Positions 18,321 through 29,009 of a DNA stretch of 64,000 nt are shown piece by piece (positions within the stretch are counted from its first letter, which is position 1; every line of letters begins with the position of its first letter). The notes below the pieces were generated by a model, which had not been told where the DNA came from, did no database searches, and saw nothing but the letters and a program-made list of their open reading frames with translations. Source of the DNA: Sphingomonas sp. Leaf230 (GTDB lineage Bacteria; Pseudomonadota; Alphaproteobacteria; Sphingomonadales; Sphingomonadaceae); the NCBI RefSeq assembly GCF_001421745.1, contig NZ_LMKW01000008.1, positions 435,027-499,026 on the forward strand, read 5' to 3'. A program made the position numbers and the translations under genes.

Positions 18321-19583
18321 ATGGTGGAACGGCGGGGACAGCCATTGGCGCGCGACGCGATGGCGTATGTGCTGGCCGGCGGCCGCGGCAGTCGCCTGAT
18401 GGAGCTGACCGATACGCGCGCGAAACCCGCGGTGTATTTCGGCGGCAAGGCGCGCATCATCGATTTCGCGCTGTCCAACGCGATCAACTCGGGCATCCGC
18501 CGAATCGGCGTCGCGACGCAGTACAAGGCGCATTCGCTGATCCGCCATCTCCAGAGCGGCTGGAACTTCCTGCGCTCGGAACGCAACGAGAGCTTCGACA
18601 TCCTGCCCGCGTCGCAGCGCATCAGCGAATTCCAATGGTACGAGGGCACCGCCGACGCGGTCTACCAGAATATCGACATCATCGAGAGCCACGCGCCCGA
18701 ATACATGGTCATCCTGGCGGGCGACCACATCTACAAGATGGATTACGAACTGATCCTGCAACAGCATTGCGAGACCGGCGCGGACGTCACCATCGCCTGC
18801 CTCGAAGTGCCGCGGATGGAAGCGGTCGGTTTCGGCGTGATGGCCGTGGACGAGCACGACAACGTCACCGCGTTCGTCGAGAAACCCGCCGATCCGCCCG
18901 CGATCCCCGGCAACCCGGACATCGCGCTGGCGTCGATGGGGATCTACGTCTTCACGACCAAGCTGCTGTTCGAGGAGCTTCGTCGCGACGCCGCAACCCC
19001 CGGATCGTCGCGCGACTTCGGCAAGGACATCATCCCGTACCTGGTCAAAAACGGCAAGGCGGTCGCGCATCGCTTCTCGGACAGCTGCGTCCGCTCGGGG
19101 CTCGAGGTCGAGGCCTATTGGCGCGATGTCGGCACGGTCGACGCCTATTGGGAGGCGAATATCGACCTCACCGACGTGGTGCCCAAGCTCGACCTCTACG
19201 ACCGCAGCTGGCCGCTCTGGACCTATTCCGAGGTCACGCCACCCGCAAAGTTCGTCCACGCCGACGACGGTCGCCGCGGCGAGGCGGTATCGTCGCTGGT
19301 GTCCGGCGATTGCATCATCTCCGGCTCATCGATCCACCGCAGCCTGATCTTCACCGGCACGCGCGCGCACAGCTACTCGATGCTGGATCAAGCGGTGATC
19401 CTCCCGCACTGCGTGATCGGCCGCGGCGCGCGCCTGTCGAAAGTGGTGGTAGATCGCGGCGTCGAAATCCCCGACGGCCTGATCGTAGGCGAGGACGCAG
19501 AATCCGACGCCCAACGCTTCCGCCGCACCGACAACGGCGTGGTGCTGGTAACCAAATCCATGATCGACCGGCTGACGGCGTGA
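18321..19583 (+). CDS. glgC: Glucose-1-phosphate adenylyltransferase (ADP-glucose pyrophosphorylase)
   Basis: 420-residue enzyme making ADP-glucose from glucose-1-phosphate and ATP, the committed and normally allosteric step of glycogen synthesis. It has the nucleotidyltransferase signature [12 protein letters not shown], then [20 protein letters not shown], the catalytic/sugar region GDHIYKMDY, and a C-terminal left-handed beta-helix with repeated hexapeptide-like turns (from about residue 300). ATG 18321 follows GGGAGAGACGGAC. The following 205 bp up to glgA are almost wholly a palindromic element. Confidence 0.97.
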   Translation: MVERRGQPLARDAMAYVLAGGRGSRLMELTDTRAKPAVYFGGKARIIDFALSNAINSGIRRIGVATQYKAHSLIRHLQSGWNFLRSERNESFDILPASQRISEFQWYEGTADAVYQNIDIIESHAPEYMVILAGDHIYKMDYELILQQHCETGADVTIACLEVPRMEAVGFGVMAVDEHDNVTAFVEKPADPPAIPGNPDIALASMGIYVFTTKLLFEELRRDAATPGSSRDFGKDIIPYLVKNGKAVAHRFSDSCVRSGLEVEAYWRDVGTVDAYWEANIDLTDVVPKLDLYDRSWPLWTYSEVTPPAKFVHADDGRRGEAVSSLVSGDCIISGSSIHRSLIFTGTRAHSYSMLDQAVILPHCVIGRGARLSKVVVDRGVEIPDGLIVGEDAESDAQRFRRTDNGVVLVTKSMIDRLTA

Positions 19584-19593
19584 TGACCAACGC

Positions 19594-19787
19594 AAATCCT
19601 CCCCGGCACGGGGAGGGGGACCGTTCGCCATCGGCGAAGGGTGGAGGGGGCTCACCGCGAGCGTATCGCCTGCGACCGCAAGCGTACCGCCCGCGAGCAT
19701 ACCATCTGCGATCGAACGCATACCGCCTGCGGAAGCCCCCCTCCACCATGCGATGCATGGTCCCCCTCCCCGTGCCGGGGAGGATTT
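19594..19787. repeat. Dispersed palindromic element, family F5, copy 1 (fills glgC-glgA gap)
   Basis: 194 bp. The left arm (19594-19622, core CCTCCCCGGCACGGGGAGG) is the exact complement of the right arm (19759-19787), about 29 bp each. Second-level complementary blocks GGTGGAGGGGG and CCCCCCTCCACC lie inside. The centre holds four imperfect 15-17 bp direct repeats of a GCATACCGCCTGCGA-like unit (19665-19732). Only about ten bases separate it from the glgC stop and one base from the glgA ATG. The same family occurs inside ligD (45081-45236). Confidence 0.92.
19777..19784 (+). promoter_or_regulatory. Shine-Dalgarno of glgA supplied by the F5 element terminus
   Basis: GGGGAGGA lies 4-5 bases before the glgA ATG at 19789 and is part of the right terminal inverted repeat of the F5 element. 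There is no other purine-rich site between the element and the start codon, so glgA appears to use the repeat end for translation initiation. Confidence 0.75.
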
Positions 19788-19788
19788 G

Positions 19789-22850
<3,062 letters not shown>

Positions 22851-22868
22851 TCCGCGACGGCCGCTAGC

Positions 22869-23705
22869 ATGACGACCAGACGCCGCCGCAGCGCGCTCTA
22901 CATGCCCGCCTCGAACGCTCGCGCCATCGCCAAGGCGCGGACGCTCGATTGCGACGTCGTCATCCTCGACCTGGAAGACGCCGTCGCCCCCGACGAAAAG
23001 GCCGCAGCACGGGACCGCGTCATCGAGGCGGTCCGCGAAGGCGGCTTCGGCGAACGCGAACTGGTCGTACGGGTCAACGGCCTAGACACCCCCTGGTATA
23101 CCGACGACATCGCAGCAATCCGCGCTACCGGCATCGACGCGGTGCTCGTCCCCAAGGTCTCGTCGGTCGCCGACCTGCTCACAGTCCGCGCATCGCTCGG
23201 CAAAGACGGCCCTCCGATCTGGGCAATGATAGAAACCTGCGCCGCCATCCTCGCCCTCCCCGCCCTATCCGCCGCAGCAGCCGAAACGCGCCTCACCGCA
23301 CTGGTCGCCGGCACCAACGATCTCGCCAAGGAGATGCGCTGCCGGCTCGGTGCCGATCGCATGCCACTGATCCCTGCTCTCACCGCAACGATCATGGCCG
23401 CCCGTGCTGCCGGGATCGTCGCGCTGGACGGCGTCTGCAACGCCCTCGACGACCCGCCCCGCTTCACCGCCGAGTGCGCGCAAGGCGCTATGCTGGGGTT
23501 CGACGGAAAGACGTTGATCCATCCGTCTCAGATCGATGCGGCTAACGCCGGTTTTGGCCCCAGCGAGGAAGAATTGGCATGGGCCCGCAAGGTCGTGGCG
23601 GCGTTCGCGCAACCGGAGAATGCCGACAAGGGCGCCATCCGGTTAGACGGCCAGATGGTGGAACGTTTGCACCTTGCCGAGGCGGAAGCCACGCTCGCAC
23701 GCTGA
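22869..23705 (+). CDS. HpcH/HpaI aldolase / citrate lyase beta-like (CitE family) protein
   Basis: 278-residue TIM-barrel lyase of the CitE/malyl-CoA lyase/CLYBL group. It has SALYMPASNARAIAKA at the N-terminus, the Asp/Glu-rich VVILDLEDAVAPDEK metal region, WAMIETCAAILALP (catalytic/metal Glu), LVAGTNDLAKEMR and DGKTLIHPSQI (CoA-binding region). No citrate lyase alpha/gamma partners are nearby, so it probably acts as a stand-alone malyl-/citramalyl-CoA lyase or thioesterase. It is 18 bp downstream of pgm and may be read through from the glycogen operon without sharing its function. Confidence 0.85.
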   Translation: MTTRRRRSALYMPASNARAIAKARTLDCDVVILDLEDAVAPDEKAAARDRVIEAVREGGFGERELVVRVNGLDTPWYTDDIAAIRATGIDAVLVPKVSSVADLLTVRASLGKDGPPIWAMIETCAAILALPALSAAAAETRLTALVAGTNDLAKEMRCRLGADRMPLIPALTATIMAARAAGIVALDGVCNALDDPPRFTAECAQGAMLGFDGKTLIHPSQIDAANAGFGPSEEELAWARKVVAAFAQPENADKGAIRLDGQMVERLHLAEAEATLAR

Positions 23706-23735
23706 AGCGCTAACAAGCACGTACCCAAATACTGC

Positions 23736-23820
23736 CCGTCATCCTGACGAAAGTCAGGATCCAGAGCCATGAAGTGCACCACGTGTAACTCTGGATCCTG
23801 ACTTTCGTCAGGATGACGGA
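23736..23820. repeat. Near-perfect palindromic element (CCGTCATCCTGACGAAAG type)
   Basis: 85 bp. CCGTCATCCTGACGAAAGTC on the left has its full complement on the right, continuing inward through GGATCCAGAG/CTCTGGATCC, leaving only a ~20-bp centre. It lies between the convergent CitE-like gene and the small KGG-type gene and could terminate both. Confidence 0.88.
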
Positions 23821-23844
23821 CCGCTTCGATGACGTCCTCCGGCT

Positions 23845-24135
23845 TTACCCCGCCTTCTTCCGCCGTGTCTCCCAGCCCTTCTTCGCCGCCGCAGACTTCG
23901 CCGCCGCGCTACGCCCAGCCGCCTGCTTCCCGCCCTCATGCGAAGACGCGTGCGTATCGGGCTTGCCGCGGCCCGAGCCCGACAAATTTCCCCCACCGGA
24001 ATCCTTGTTCACCGCAGCCCAAGCCCGCGCCTCGGCCTCCTTCTCGGGAACGCCGCGCTCTTCATAGCCGTCCGCGATATGCGCGGCTTTGCGCTTCTGC
24101 TTGTCCGTGTACGCGCTCTTGTCGCCCTGTGGCAT
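23845..24135 (-). CDS. Small hydrophilic KGG-like protein (often named plasmid stabilization protein)
   Basis: 96 residues, very hydrophilic and rich in Lys/Ala/Gly. The N-terminal half (DKSAYTDKQKRKAAHIADGY...KEAEARAWAAVNKDSGG) is predicted helical. The C-terminal half is a Gly/Ser linker and a basic Ala/Lys tail (SAAAKSAAAKKGWETRRKKAG). Similar sphingomonad proteins are database-labelled plasmid stabilization proteins, but nothing here shows a plasmid function. The basic tail suggests nucleic-acid binding or a stress-related general role. ATG 24135 follows GAGGAGAG. A GGAAC/CGTT-like EcfG promoter candidate lies 27-51 bases upstream. Confidence 0.8.
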   Translation of the reverse strand: MPQGDKSAYTDKQKRKAAHIADGYEERGVPEKEAEARAWAAVNKDSGGGNLSGSGRGKPDTHASSHEGGKQAAGRSAAAKSAAAKKGWETRRKKAG

Positions 24136-24161
24136 CGTCGCTCTCCTCGTCAGAAAGCATC

Positions 24162-24186
24162 AACGCTCAGGCCGACGCCGCGTTCA
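24162..24186 (-). promoter_or_regulatory. Candidate EcfG (general stress sigma) promoter for the KGG-like gene
   Basis: On the minus strand TGAAC (24182-24186), a 16-base spacer, then CGTT (24162-24165), 27 bases from the ATG. The known alphaproteobacterial EcfG consensus is GGAAC-N16/17-CGTT, so one -35 base deviates. Confidence 0.4.
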
Positions 24187-24200
24187 GAACGAAGGGGCGT

Positions 24201-24782
24201 TCACCGACCGATCCAGTCCGCTACCTGCGTCGCGACCTGGTTCGCCGCCTGATTGATCCCCGCCGCAGCCGAAGGTGCATCGATCGCCGACACCGGCACG
24301 CGTGCCTCGAAGCGATGCTTCTCGACCGTCGTCTTGCCGACGCGGGTCAGCGACGCATCGAACGTCACGACTGCCTCGCGGGTCGTCGCATCGAGACCGA
24401 ACGACCGCAGCTCGCCACCGAGCAACCCGCCGGGATCGCCGACCGACTGCGCCGTCGACAGCACCACCAGCCCGGTCCGCGCCGCAACCGTATCCGACAC
24501 CAGCCGTGAGAACAGCCGCGCCGGGGGCTCGGCCCACTGCGCGTCGGTCACGTATGCGATCGAGGTCGGCGTCGCCTGCACGGGCACGCGCGCGGTGGCC
24601 AGCGACTGCGGCACGACCGGGACCTGGATCGTGATCGACTTCGCCGTCGCCGAATCCTGGTTCTGGCCGACCGGCACCGACGATGCACTCGTCAGCGTCA
24701 GCAATGTGGGGGGCGGTTTCGCGCCGAAGCTGATGCACCCGGCGAGTGGCAGCATCGCGATCAGGATGAGCGGTGTCTTCAT
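24201..24782 (-). CDS. ABC-transport auxiliary lipoprotein (MlaD/PqiC-associated)
   Basis: 193-residue lipoprotein with signal peptide and lipobox LAGC (Cys near residue 15). The body resembles the ABC_trans_aux/PqiC domain found beside MCE transporters: TLLTLTS near the mature N-terminus, YVTDAQWAEPPARLFSRLVSDTV, a central beta-rich RSFGLDATTREAVVTFDASL, and a C-terminal helix AAGINQAANQVATQVADWI. It probably sits in the periplasmic face of the outer membrane and works with the upstream MlaD-like protein. ATG 24782 has GTGAGG at good spacing. A GTG at 24794, overlapping the mlaD stop (GTGA), is an alternative start. Confidence 0.88.
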   Translation of the reverse strand: MKTPLILIAMLPLAGCISFGAKPPPTLLTLTSASSVPVGQNQDSATAKSITIQVPVVPQSLATARVPVQATPTSIAYVTDAQWAEPPARLFSRLVSDTVAARTGLVVLSTAQSVGDPGGLLGGELRSFGLDATTREAVVTFDASLTRVGKTTVEKHRFEARVPVSAIDAPSAAAGINQAANQVATQVADWIGR

Positions 24783-24790
24783 GGCGTGCC

Positions 24791-25756
24791 TCACTTACCC
24801 TTGTAATCCGGGAGCTTCTGCTGCCCGATCAGCGAACTCGCACCCTGCTGGTCGACCTTCTCGGCGACCGACGACAGCGCCGCGGCGGTCGTGCGGAGGT
24901 CGCGAACCAAACGGTTCGCCTCCGGGATCGTCGTCTTGGAGAAGGCCTGCAAGCCTGGCCGTGCATCGCCGATCGCGGCGTTCAACGTCTCCGCGCTCTG
25001 CTGTGCGGAGGTAATCGCCTTGTTCAGGTTCGTCATCGCCGGCTTCACGTCCTCGGACAGCACGCCGTTGGTGGTCTTGGCGAGCACACCGAACTGCTGC
25101 GCGGCATCACCGGCCTGCTGGATCGCAACCCGCGTCTGCGCAAGCGTCGCGGCAATCTCGGGCCCGCGATCGGCGAGTGCATCCGTCAGGCGATTGGTGT
25201 TCTCGAGGATACCCGCGATCGATGCCTGGTTACGATCGGTCAGCAACCCCGTCAGGCGCTCGGTCAGCGTCGATAGGCGCTCGAGCAACTGCGGTGCCGA
25301 GTTCAGGATCGCGCCCAGGCCACCGAGCTTGGTCGGGATCACCGGCACGCCGTACGGGCATTCGGTCGGCGTCTTCGTGTCGGGGCAGCCGATCGCCGGC
25401 GCACCCTTGCGCGCGCCATCGAGCGAGATCTGGCTGACGCCCGTGAAGCCGACGCCCGAGATCGACGCGGTCGTGCCCTGCAGCACCGGCGTCTCGTCGT
25501 TGACGCTGATCCGGACGCGGACGAACTGCGGATCGTTCTTCCACAGCGAGATCGTCTTCACCTGCCCCGACGGTACGCCCGAGAACACCACGGCAGAGCC
25601 GCGCGCGAGTCCGTCGACCGACTGGCGGAAGAAGATGTCGTATTCCTTCTCTTCCTTGCCACCGATCCGCGCGATCCACACGGTGAACAGCGCCAGCAGG
25701 GCCAGCAGGATCAGCACGACGGCGCCGACTAGGACGTGGTTCGAACGGGTTTCCAT
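24791..25756 (-). CDS. mlaD: MlaD-family MCE protein, periplasmic lipid-binding subunit
   Basis: 321 residues. It has one N-terminal membrane anchor (VLVGAVVLILLALLALFTVW) followed by the MCE domain (IFFRQSVDGLARGSAVVFSG to ISLDGA, about residues 40-120). The long C-terminal helical region (~150-320) has regular LTDR/LAKTTN helices likely to form a needle or channel. It is longer than E. coli MlaD (183 aa), more like alphaproteobacterial and MCE needle-type proteins. It carries phospholipid substrates between the MlaEF complex and the periplasm. Its ATG overlaps the stop of the ATPase gene (ATGA). Confidence 0.92.
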   Translation of the reverse strand: METRSNHVLVGAVVLILLALLALFTVWIARIGGKEEKEYDIFFRQSVDGLARGSAVVFSGVPSGQVKTISLWKNDPQFVRVRISVNDETPVLQGTTASISGVGFTGVSQISLDGARKGAPAIGCPDTKTPTECPYGVPVIPTKLGGLGAILNSAPQLLERLSTLTERLTGLLTDRNQASIAGILENTNRLTDALADRGPEIAATLAQTRVAIQQAGDAAQQFGVLAKTTNGVLSEDVKPAMTNLNKAITSAQQSAETLNAAIGDARPGLQAFSKTTIPEANRLVRDLRTTAAALSSVAEKVDQQGASSLIGQQKLPDYKGK

Positions 25757-26664
25757 CAGCGCGTCCTTGCTTCTTTCTCGGCGTATGTCGCGTCGGCGTC
25801 GTCCGGCGCGGACTGCTTGGACTGGACTTCAGTAGGATGTCGGGCTGCTTCTTGGTCGGCGCGCTCATGCGCCTCCTGCGTCGCGACCGCGGCACGACCG
25901 CGTGGCCCCTTGAAATATTCTTCGATCCACGGGTGATCGAGCGCGATCAGCTCGTCGATCGTCCCGACCGCGATGACCTTCTTGTCGGCCAGCACCGCAA
26001 CCCGGTCGCAGATCGCATACAGCGTATCGAGATCGTGCGTGATCAGGAACACCGTCAGCCCCAGCGTCTTCTGCAACGACTGGGTCAGCCCGTCGAACGC
26101 CGCCGCCCCGATCGGATCGAGCCCGGCGGTCGGCTCGTCGAGGAACAGCAACTCCGGATCGAGCGCCAGCGCACGGGCAAGACCGGCACGCTTCTTCATG
26201 CCACCCGACAGTTCGGCAGGAAACTTGTTCGCGGCATCGGCGGGCAGGCCCGTCATCACCACCTTGTACGACGCGATCTCCGCGAGCAGCGCCGGCGACA
26301 GATCCGGATAGAATTCGCGCAACGGCACTTCGACGTTCTCGGCCACGGTCAGCGTCGAGAACAGCGCACCACCCTGGAACAGCACGCCCCAGCGCTTGCG
26401 GATCTCGGTCGCCTCGGTTTCCTCGCGGCCGATATTGGGCTCGCCGAACACCGTGATCTCACCCGCGACCGGCGTCTGAAGCCCGATGATCGAGCGCATC
26501 AGCACCGACTTGCCGGTACCCGACCCGCCGACCACGCCGAGGATCTCGCCGCGCCGCACGTCGAGGTCGAGCCCCTCGTGCACCACCGAATCGCCGAACG
26601 CGTTCTTCAGCCCCTTCACGGAGATGATAAAATCGTCTGTCTTGTTGTCCGTCTTGCGGGGCAT
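25756..26664 (-). CDS. mlaF: MlaF-type ABC transporter ATP-binding protein
   Basis: 302-residue cytoplasmic ATPase of the MCE lipid transporter. It has Walker A GGSGTGKSVLMRSI, the Q-loop region VLFQGGALFS, the ABC signature LSGGMKKR (the ..GGM.KR form is typical of MlaF), Walker B LLFLDEPTAGLDP, and the switch His ITHD. A C-terminal tail of about 50 residues after YFKGPRG is Ala/Glu/Gln-rich and charged, and is extra relative to E. coli. Start and stop both overlap their neighbours by ATGA, so the three transporter genes are tightly coupled. Confidence 0.95.
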   Translation of the reverse strand: MPRKTDNKTDDFIISVKGLKNAFGDSVVHEGLDLDVRRGEILGVVGGSGTGKSVLMRSIIGLQTPVAGEITVFGEPNIGREETEATEIRKRWGVLFQGGALFSTLTVAENVEVPLREFYPDLSPALLAEIASYKVVMTGLPADAANKFPAELSGGMKKRAGLARALALDPELLFLDEPTAGLDPIGAAAFDGLTQSLQKTLGLTVFLITHDLDTLYAICDRVAVLADKKVIAVGTIDELIALDHPWIEEYFKGPRGRAAVATQEAHERADQEAARHPTEVQSKQSAPDDADATYAEKEARTR

Positions 26665-27773
26665 CAGTCCCAACCCAACCAGGTGAAGAACACCGCGAAG
26701 AACGCGTCGAGCACGATCACTAGGAAGATCCCCTGGACCACCGCCGACGTGGTGCGCAGGCCGACCTGCTCGGCGTCCGACTCGACCTGCATCCCCTGGA
26801 AACAGCCTGCGATCGCGATGATCGCGCCGAACACCGGTGCCTTGATCAGCGAGATATACAGATCGGTGATCGGCACGACTTCGCGGATGCGCGCGATGAA
26901 CGTCACCGGCGGAATGCCGAGCTGGACCCAGCACAGCAGCCCGCCGCCGATGATCGCGATGATCGACGCATAGAAGCCGAGCAGCGGCATCATCACGATC
27001 GCCGCGAGCACGCGGGGCAGCACCAGCGCCTCCATCGGCGAGACGCCGATCGTCCGCATCGCGTCGATCTCTTCGGTGAGCTTCATCGTGCCCAACTGCG
27101 CCGCGAACGCCGATCCCGAGCGCCCCGCGACCATGATCGCGGTCATCAACAGGCCGAGTTCGCGGATCGTCAGGCGGCCGACGAGGTTGATCGTGAACAC
27201 CTCCGCGCCGAACTGCCGCAACTGGACCGCGCCCTGTTGCGCGATGACCATGCCGATCAGGAAGCTCATCAGCCCGACGATGCCGAGCGCGGCGACGCCG
27301 ACGACCTCGAATCGCTGGACCACGGCGTTGAACCGGAAGCGGCGTGGGTGGCGGATGACGCTGCCGAACGCGATCGTCGTCGCGCCGAGAAACCCGAGCA
27401 GGCCGAGCATCGTCTTGCCCGACAGCACGACCGCGTCGCCGATCTCGCCGACCACGCGGGACAGCGCACCGACCTTCGCAGGCCTGGCGGCGATCGGCTG
27501 ATCGGAGGCGACGACCTGGTCGAACAACGCCTGGTCGTTCTCGTCGAGCCCATCGATCGTCGCATCGTTGCGCGCCGCGAACCGGTGAACGACCCACGCG
27601 CCGATCGTGTCGATCCGGTCGACTCCGCTGAGGTCGACATGCTTCACCGAAGCCGCGTCGATCGCCTCGAGCCGATCGGGCAGATTGCCGATCTTTGCGA
27701 GCGACAGATCGCCGGTAAAGCGAAGCGTGCCGGTATCGGCACCGTCCTGCTGGAAATCGGCCATCGCGCTCAT
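26664..27773 (-). CDS. mlaE: MlaE-type permease with N-terminal STAS-like domain
   Basis: 369 residues. Residues ~1-95 look like a STAS domain (LRFTGDLSLAKIGNLPD...VKHVDLSGVDRIDTIGAW). In E. coli the STAS protein MlaB is separate, so here it is probably fused to the permease. The rest is the MlaE permease: VVGVAALGIVGLMSFLIGMVIAQQ, the family block FTINLVGRLTIRELGLLMTAIMVAGR, and GTMKLTEEIDAMRTIG. About five or six membrane segments are seen. ATG 27773 lies 8 bases after AAAGG; a GTG at 27782 is less likely. It is divergent from a HAD phosphatase gene. This system normally maintains outer-membrane lipid asymmetry. Confidence 0.94.
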   Translation of the reverse strand: MSAMADFQQDGADTGTLRFTGDLSLAKIGNLPDRLEAIDAASVKHVDLSGVDRIDTIGAWVVHRFAARNDATIDGLDENDQALFDQVVASDQPIAARPAKVGALSRVVGEIGDAVVLSGKTMLGLLGFLGATTIAFGSVIRHPRRFRFNAVVQRFEVVGVAALGIVGLMSFLIGMVIAQQGAVQLRQFGAEVFTINLVGRLTIRELGLLMTAIMVAGRSGSAFAAQLGTMKLTEEIDAMRTIGVSPMEALVLPRVLAAIVMMPLLGFYASIIAIIGGGLLCWVQLGIPPVTFIARIREVVPITDLYISLIKAPVFGAIIAIAGCFQGMQVESDAEQVGLRTTSAVVQGIFLVIVLDAFFAVFFTWLGWD

Positions 27774-27835
27774 CGGGGGCACCTTTGCGGCAAAGTGACT
27801 GGATCGGCAAGATGAATGCGGCGTAAGTGACGACG

Positions 27836-28540
27836 ATGATCGAAAAGCCTTCCGCCCCCCCGACCATCCGTCTCGCGATCTACGACATGGACAAGACGAT
27901 CACGCACGCGCCGACCTGGACGCCGTTCCTGCTCCACACCGCGAAGAAAGGCGGCGCGCCGTGGCGGCTGGCGCTCGTCCCGTTCGCCGGAGTCGCCGCG
28001 CTCGGCTATGTCGGCAAGCTGATCAGCCGCGGCCGGCTCAAATACCTGATGCAGCGCATGATGCTCGGCAAGCGCATGACCCCCGCCGAAGAACGCCGCG
28101 CCGCCGAAGCCTTCGCCGACCGCGTCATGCGCGACGGCGTCTTCGCCAGCGCCCGCGCGCAGATCGAGGCCGACCGCGCCGCCGGCTACCGACTGGTCAT
28201 GGCGACCGCATCGTACCGATTCTACGTCGAGGCGATCGCCAAGCGATTGGACTTCGACGCGGTGATCGGCACCGAGAGCCTGCGCGACCGCGACGGCGTG
28301 CTGCTCGCCGGCATCGAAGGCGAGAATTGCTACGGCCCGGCAAAACTGCGGATGATCCAGTCCTGGATGGACCGCGAAGGCATCCCCCGAGACCACGCCC
28401 ACATCCGCTTCTATTCCGACCATGTTTCGGACGCCCCGACCTTCGAATGGGCCGACGAACCCTTCGCGGTGAACGCGCATGGGCCGTTGCGACTGCTGGC
28501 GAAGGCCAAGGGTTGGGCAATGCCGGATTGGGAGCGGTAG
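27836..28540 (+). CDS. HAD-IB family phosphatase
   Basis: About 234 residues. HAD motif I is YDMDKTIT (nucleophile and acid Asp), motif II is in MATASYRFYVEAIA, and a downstream FYSDHVSDAPTFEWA supplies motif III/IV aspartates. A hydrophobic stretch APWRLALVPFAGVAALGYVG near residues 40-60 forms part of the cap. It resembles the SerB-like HAD-IB phosphatases/lipid phosphatases; the substrate is unknown. The start could be GTG 27827 or ATG 27836; neither has a strong ribosome site. Confidence 0.85.
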   Translation: MIEKPSAPPTIRLAIYDMDKTITHAPTWTPFLLHTAKKGGAPWRLALVPFAGVAALGYVGKLISRGRLKYLMQRMMLGKRMTPAEERRAAEAFADRVMRDGVFASARAQIEADRAAGYRLVMATASYRFYVEAIAKRLDFDAVIGTESLRDRDGVLLAGIEGENCYGPAKLRMIQSWMDREGIPRDHAHIRFYSDHVSDAPTFEWADEPFAVNAHGPLRLLAKAKGWAMPDWER

Positions 28541-29009
28541 CTCCGTTCGACCAGTGACCGCTGCCAACACCTAATTCAGTAACTAACACCCAATCTAGGA
28601 CGTTTGAAGCCGTCTTCGTCAACCCTACTCCGGTCGCTTATTCAGCTCCAGTTCTGACGTGGGGTGGCCGATCGCGACTCGCCCCTATTTTCAGTTCTGT
28701 TCGACTCGCCCCTATTTTCAGTTCTGTTCGAAAGGCAAAGTTGCTGCCCTTATCGACCCAGTGAGCAAGGCTGCGATTAGAGCGGTCAAGCGCATGCCCT
28801 GCGCGAACGGAATGTAGCTGCAATAAACTGATGTGCGATGACTGCCTAGGGCTGAGGTAGATAGCGCCAGAATCAGCGTTTTGCTAATTAAGTAAGCTAC
28901 TTAGCATGCATCGAGAGATAAGTGCGGATAAGTTGGTAAGGACCGGGGCAGGACCAACACCGTTGCTCGCGACGTTGAACTGCTGAGAAGCTTAAAATCT
29001 CATTATTGT
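28541..29009. other. AT-richer non-coding stretch at the left edge of a putative island
   Basis: 469 bp without a convincing gene, visibly lower in GC than the surrounding DNA from about 28560 on (for example CACCTAATTCAGTAACTAAC). It holds a 27-bp tandem duplication (28676-28729). A short inverted repeat AGCTTAAA/TTTAAGCT (28989-28996 and 29009-29016) overlaps the end of the next gene. No tRNA, integrase or attachment duplication was found. Confidence 0.6.
28676..28729. repeat. Perfect 27-bp tandem duplication
   Basis: Two adjoining identical 27-bp units (28676-28702 and 28703-28729) beginning GACTCGCCCCTATTTTCAGT and ending TCTGTTC. Because 27 is a multiple of three, a minus-strand reading frame would encode RTELKIGAS twice, but the surrounding 61-codon frame has no recognisable start signal or family, so I treat this as a sequence repeat. 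Confidence 0.9.

Noticed and set aside
19753..19788. Upstream in-frame ATG for glgA ([12 protein letters not shown]...)
   Set aside because: It translates the arm of the F5 element; glycogen synthases start at [13 protein letters not shown], and the SD fits ATG 19789.
23845..24135. Plasmid stabilization function for the small KGG-like protein
   Set aside because: The name is inherited database labelling; no partition, toxin or plasmid genes are near and the surroundings are chromosomal.
28676..28729. Possible CRISPR remnant
   Set aside because: Only two directly abutting repeat units with no spacer between them, and no cas genes in the window.
28638..28823. 61-codon minus-strand frame containing RTELKIGAS twice
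   Set aside because: No ribosome site or family; openness is explained by the 27-bp (9-codon) tandem duplication. Kept as a repeat and only flagged for checking.
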